Shown here piece by piece: positions 61,905 to 64,000 of a stretch of 64,000 nt of DNA. Position numbers and translations under genes: made by a program. Location: contig CAZCEC010000030.1 of the NCBI GenBank assembly GCA_964497615.1, positions 1-64,000 of the forward strand, given 5' to 3'. The notes below the pieces were generated by a model that was not told the origin of the DNA, did no database searches, and was given only the letters and a program-made list of their open reading frames with translations. How positions within the stretch are numbered: position 1 is the first letter of the stretch; each line of letters begins with the position of its first letter. The stretch comes from CAZCEC01 sp964497615 (GTDB lineage: Bacteria; Chloroflexota; Anaerolineae; Anaerolineales; UBA6663).

Positions 61905-62678
61905 TTAGGGCAATCTGAGCCGCACGTCCCCGGCCAGCACCCGGCGCACTTCGCCGCCGGGCAGCCGGATCAGCAGCGCGCCATCCGCGGCCACGCCCTC
62001 CGCCTGGCCCGCCACCTCCCCCTCCGCGGTGCGGGCCGTCACCCTCTCTCCCAGCCACGCCAGCCGCGCCGCCCACAACACTCTCAGGGCCTCGCCGTCT
62101 GCGTCTGTCGCCAGTGGGTACAGCGCCTCCATCCGCGCCAGGATGTCCCGCAGCAGCCGCCGCCGGTCTATTGGCCTCGCGCCAGGGCTTTGCAGAGCCG
62201 TCGCCGGAAAATCCACCGCCTCCGGCGGCGGCGTGGCGCTCACATTCAGCCCAATGCCGATCACGGCAAAGTCCAGCCGCTCGCCGGTGAGCCCGCTCTC
62301 CACCAGGATGCCCCCCGCCTTGGCGCCGCCCACCAGCACATCGTTGGGCCACTTGAGCGCCACGGGCCGCGCCGCCACGCCCTCCGCCGCTTCGGCCGCA
62401 GCCACCCCGGCCAGCATCGTCAGGCGCGCGGCCTCCACTGCCGCCAGTCTCGGGCGCAGCACCAGGCTAAAGGCCAGGGCTGTGCCCGGCGGCGTGAGCC
62501 AGCGCCGGCCGGCGCGCCCCTTGCCGGCCGTCTGCGCCTCGGCCACCACCAGCGCGCCTTCGGGCGCGCCGGCCTCGGCCAGCCGGCGCGCCTCGTCGTT
62601 GGTCGAACCGATCTCGCTGAAGTAGTGCAGCGGCTGACCGAACTGCAGCCCGGCCAGCGCCGCGCGCAAGCGCTCCAT
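61905..62678 (-). CDS. birA: Biotin-[acetyl-CoA-carboxylase] ligase
   Basis: 257 residues. The catalytic core shows GSTNDEARRLAEAGAPEG, the adenylate loop KGRAGRRWLTPPGTALAFSL, KWPNDVLVGGAKAGGILVE and the small C-terminal SH3-like domain. The N-terminal HTH of bifunctional BirA is absent, so this is a group I enzyme that biotinylates the carboxylase carrier protein without acting as repressor. Confidence 0.9.
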   Translation of the reverse strand: MERLRAALAGLQFGQPLHYFSEIGSTNDEARRLAEAGAPEGALVVAEAQTAGKGRAGRRWLTPPGTALAFSLVLRPRLAAVEAARLTMLAGVAAAEAAEGVAARPVALKWPNDVLVGGAKAGGILVESGLTGERLDFAVIGIGLNVSATPPPEAVDFPATALQSPGARPIDRRRLLRDILARMEALYPLATDADGEALRVLWAARLAWLGERVTARTAEGEVAGQAEGVAADGALLIRLPGGEVRRVLAGDVRLRLP

Positions 62679-62713
62679 CCAGTGGGGGAACCTCCTTTTT
62701 GCGCTAAGCGCAA

Positions 62714-62742
62714 TTGGCCCGGGCGGCGCACTCTGCTAAAAT
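62714..62742 (+). promoter_or_regulatory. Candidate promoter of the HIT gene
   Basis: TTGGCC (62714-62719), 17-bp spacer, extended -10 TGCTAAAAT (62734-62742), about 45 bases before the ATG, in the divergent gap with birA. Confidence 0.5.
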
Positions 62743-62786
62743 GGTTTGCATCACACGCGTTATAGCATCCATGCCATGAGGAGACA

Positions 62787-63338
62787 ATGGAACATTTGTG
62801 GTCCCCCTGGCGCATGACCTACCTGCGCGGCGCTGAGCCTGCCGCCGAATCAGGCGCCGGCCAATCCACCAGTCCCATTCTCGGCACGCGGCCGCTCGGC
62901 GGCTCGGGCTGCATCTTCTGCGACCTGCCGGCTCAGAACCAGGATGCGGACAACTTCATCGCCCGGCGCGGGCGGCTGGCCTACGTCATCCTCAATCGCT
63001 ACCCCTACAACAACGGCCACCTCATGATCGTGCCGTATGCCCACGTCCCCAGCCTGGAACAGCTCGATGCGCCCACCCTGGCGGAGTTGATGGCCCTCAC
63101 CCAACAGGCCCTGGCGACCCTGCGCCGGATGTACTCGCCCGATGCCTTCAACTTGGGCGCCAACATCGGCGGCGCGGCCGGGGCCGGCATTGCCGATCAC
63201 GTCCACCTGCACGTCGTGCCGCGCTGGTCGGGCGACACCAACTTCATGTCCACCGTGGCCGGCACGCGCGTCATTCCCGAAGACTTGCGCGACACCTGGC
63301 GCCAGGCCCGCGACCTATGGGCCGCCCCGCCTGCTTAG
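62787..63338 (+). CDS. HIT-family nucleotide hydrolase/phosphorylase
   Basis: 183 residues. The HIT triad HVHLHVVP (His138, His140, His142) is intact, with a CIFC zinc-type pair at 42-45 and NRYPYNNGHLMIVPYAH. The N-terminal HLWSPWRMTYL is typical of the branch annotated as Ap4A phosphorylase-like in Actinobacteria and Chloroflexota. It would cleave dinucleoside polyphosphates or AMP conjugates. Confidence 0.88.
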   Translation: MEHLWSPWRMTYLRGAEPAAESGAGQSTSPILGTRPLGGSGCIFCDLPAQNQDADNFIARRGRLAYVILNRYPYNNGHLMIVPYAHVPSLEQLDAPTLAELMALTQQALATLRRMYSPDAFNLGANIGGAAGAGIADHVHLHVVPRWSGDTNFMSTVAGTRVIPEDLRDTWRQARDLWAAPPA

Positions 63339-63415
63339 TCGCCCGTTCAGCGCAACGCCAATCGGATAGGACCGCTCTGGTTTGCTCAAGCATCTGGCTC
63401 CCCGTTCGCGGGCCG

Positions 63416-63424
63416 TGATATGAT
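63416..63424 (+). promoter_or_regulatory. Extended -10 promoter element before the thiolase gene
   Basis: TGATATGAT matches an extended -10 (TGnTATAAT) at 8 of 9 positions counting the free base, 56 bases before the ATG. No clear -35 is seen. Confidence 0.4.
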
Positions 63425-63480
63425 AACGCTTGGCTGCCGCGCTCCGGCAGTCCACTGAGTGCATCTCCAACGAGGTCGCC

Positions 63481-64000
63481 ATGTCATCCAACGGGCATCA
63501 ACCCACAGACGCCGTGATCCTCTCCAGCGCCCGCACGCCCATCGGCAAGTTCATGGGCGCGCTGTCCAGCGTGCCGGCCCCGCGTCTGGGCGCCGTGGCC
63601 GTCAAGGCCGCCGTCGAGCGCGCGGGCGTGGACCCGGCCCAGATCGACGAAGTGATCCTGGGGCAGGTGGTGGCTGCCGGCAGCGGCCAATCGCCCGCGC
63701 GCCAGGCCAGCATCTTCGCCGGCCTGCCCCCCGAGGTCGGCGCGTTCTCGGTGAACAAGGCCTGCGGCTCCGGTCTGCGGGCGGTCATGTCGGCCGCCCA
63801 GGCCATTCGGGCCGGCGACGCCCACCTGTTCGTGGCCGGCGGCATGGAGAGCATGAGCAATGGTCCCTACTTGCTGCCCAAGGCGCGGCAGGGCCTGCGT
63901 TTTGGCCACCAGAGCGTGCTCGATAGCGTCATTTATGATGGCTTGTGGTGCTCGCTCGAGGAGTGGATGATGGGCGACGCCGCCGAGTGGATTGCGAACG
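63481..64000 (+). CDS. Acetyl-CoA acetyltransferase (thiolase), 5' part
   Basis: The first 173 residues of a thiolase; the frame is open to the window end. The opening is VILSSARTPIGKFMGALSS, the acyl-accepting Cys95 lies in VNKACGSGLRAVMSAAQ, and FVAGGMESMSNGPYLLP follows. Thiolases join or split acetyl-CoA units in beta-oxidation or acetoacetyl-CoA synthesis; which direction applies cannot be told. The His and second Cys motifs lie outside the window. Confidence 0.9.
   Translation, partial: MSSNGHQPTDAVILSSARTPIGKFMGALSSVPAPRLGAVAVKAAVERAGVDPAQIDEVILGQVVAAGSGQSPARQASIFAGLPPEVGAFSVNKACGSGLRAVMSAAQAIRAGDAHLFVAGGMESMSNGPYLLPKARQGLRFGHQSVLDSVIYDGLWCSLEEWMMGDAAEWIAN

Overview
The window looks like a scaffold from a high-GC Chloroflexota bacterium, probably Anaerolineae-like. 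The basis is indirect: Thr/Pro-rich extracytoplasmic linkers (PTATPTP type) in several exported proteins, Tad-type pilus genes without an outer-membrane secretin, monoderm-style type IV secretion genes (PrgI, VirB4, M23 hydrolase), and the general look of the core genes. No rRNA or other marker fixes the taxon. A run of 10 Ns at 38140-38149 shows that it is a draft assembly.

Region 1 (1-35237) is one very long, nearly gapless rightward gene train that reads as a conjugative or plasmid-like element. It holds parA/parB, a full Tad (Flp) pilus set (tadG-like, cpaB, cpaE/tadZ, cpaF/tadA, tadB, tadC, flp, two tadE, and a distant prepilin peptidase), a T4SS core (VirB2-like, VirB6/TrbL-like, PrgI/VirB3-like, VirB4, M23 hydrolase, coupling ATPase), and DNA-processing genes (replication-relaxation family, CHC2/TOPRIM primase, DnaB-like helicase). 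A signalling cassette (two histidine kinases, two response regulators, a Cas4-like Fe-S protein) is embedded in it. The train is followed by an ImmR/ImmA-like regulator-protease pair, a seven-TM protein and a squalene/phytoene synthase, and ends at a terminator. No relaxase of a known MOB family and no integrase was recognised. Two promoter regions (before parA and before the pilin gene) share an 11-bp-periodic TGAGGACTC-type repeat set 18 bp from a candidate -10. This suggests control of both by the OmpR-type regulator encoded in the same operon.

Region 2 (35318-44914, minus strand) is a defence operon. It encodes type I restriction-modification HsdR, a membrane-anchored AlbA_2 protein, HsdM, HsdS, an XRE-ImmA/IrrE protein (broken by the N gap), a DUF4411 PIN-like toxin, and a PD-(D/E)XK nuclease-like protein.

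Region 3 (44915-47489) is an island end: an ICMT-like methyltransferase, a CopZ-like Fe-S metallochaperone, an excisionase-type HTH protein and several strong terminators. It abuts the 3' end of a tRNA-Arg gene.

Region 4 (47490-64000) is chromosomal core with visibly higher GC at third codon positions: tRNA-Arg, two tRNA-Ser, gamma-glutamyltransferase, a branched-chain amino acid ABC transporter operon (livKHMGF), a large membrane-anchored beta-propeller-like protein, an ornithine cyclodeaminase family enzyme, an FAD amine/amino-acid oxidoreductase, a TPR protein, a YkvA-like protein, biotin ligase, a HIT hydrolase and the start of a thiolase.
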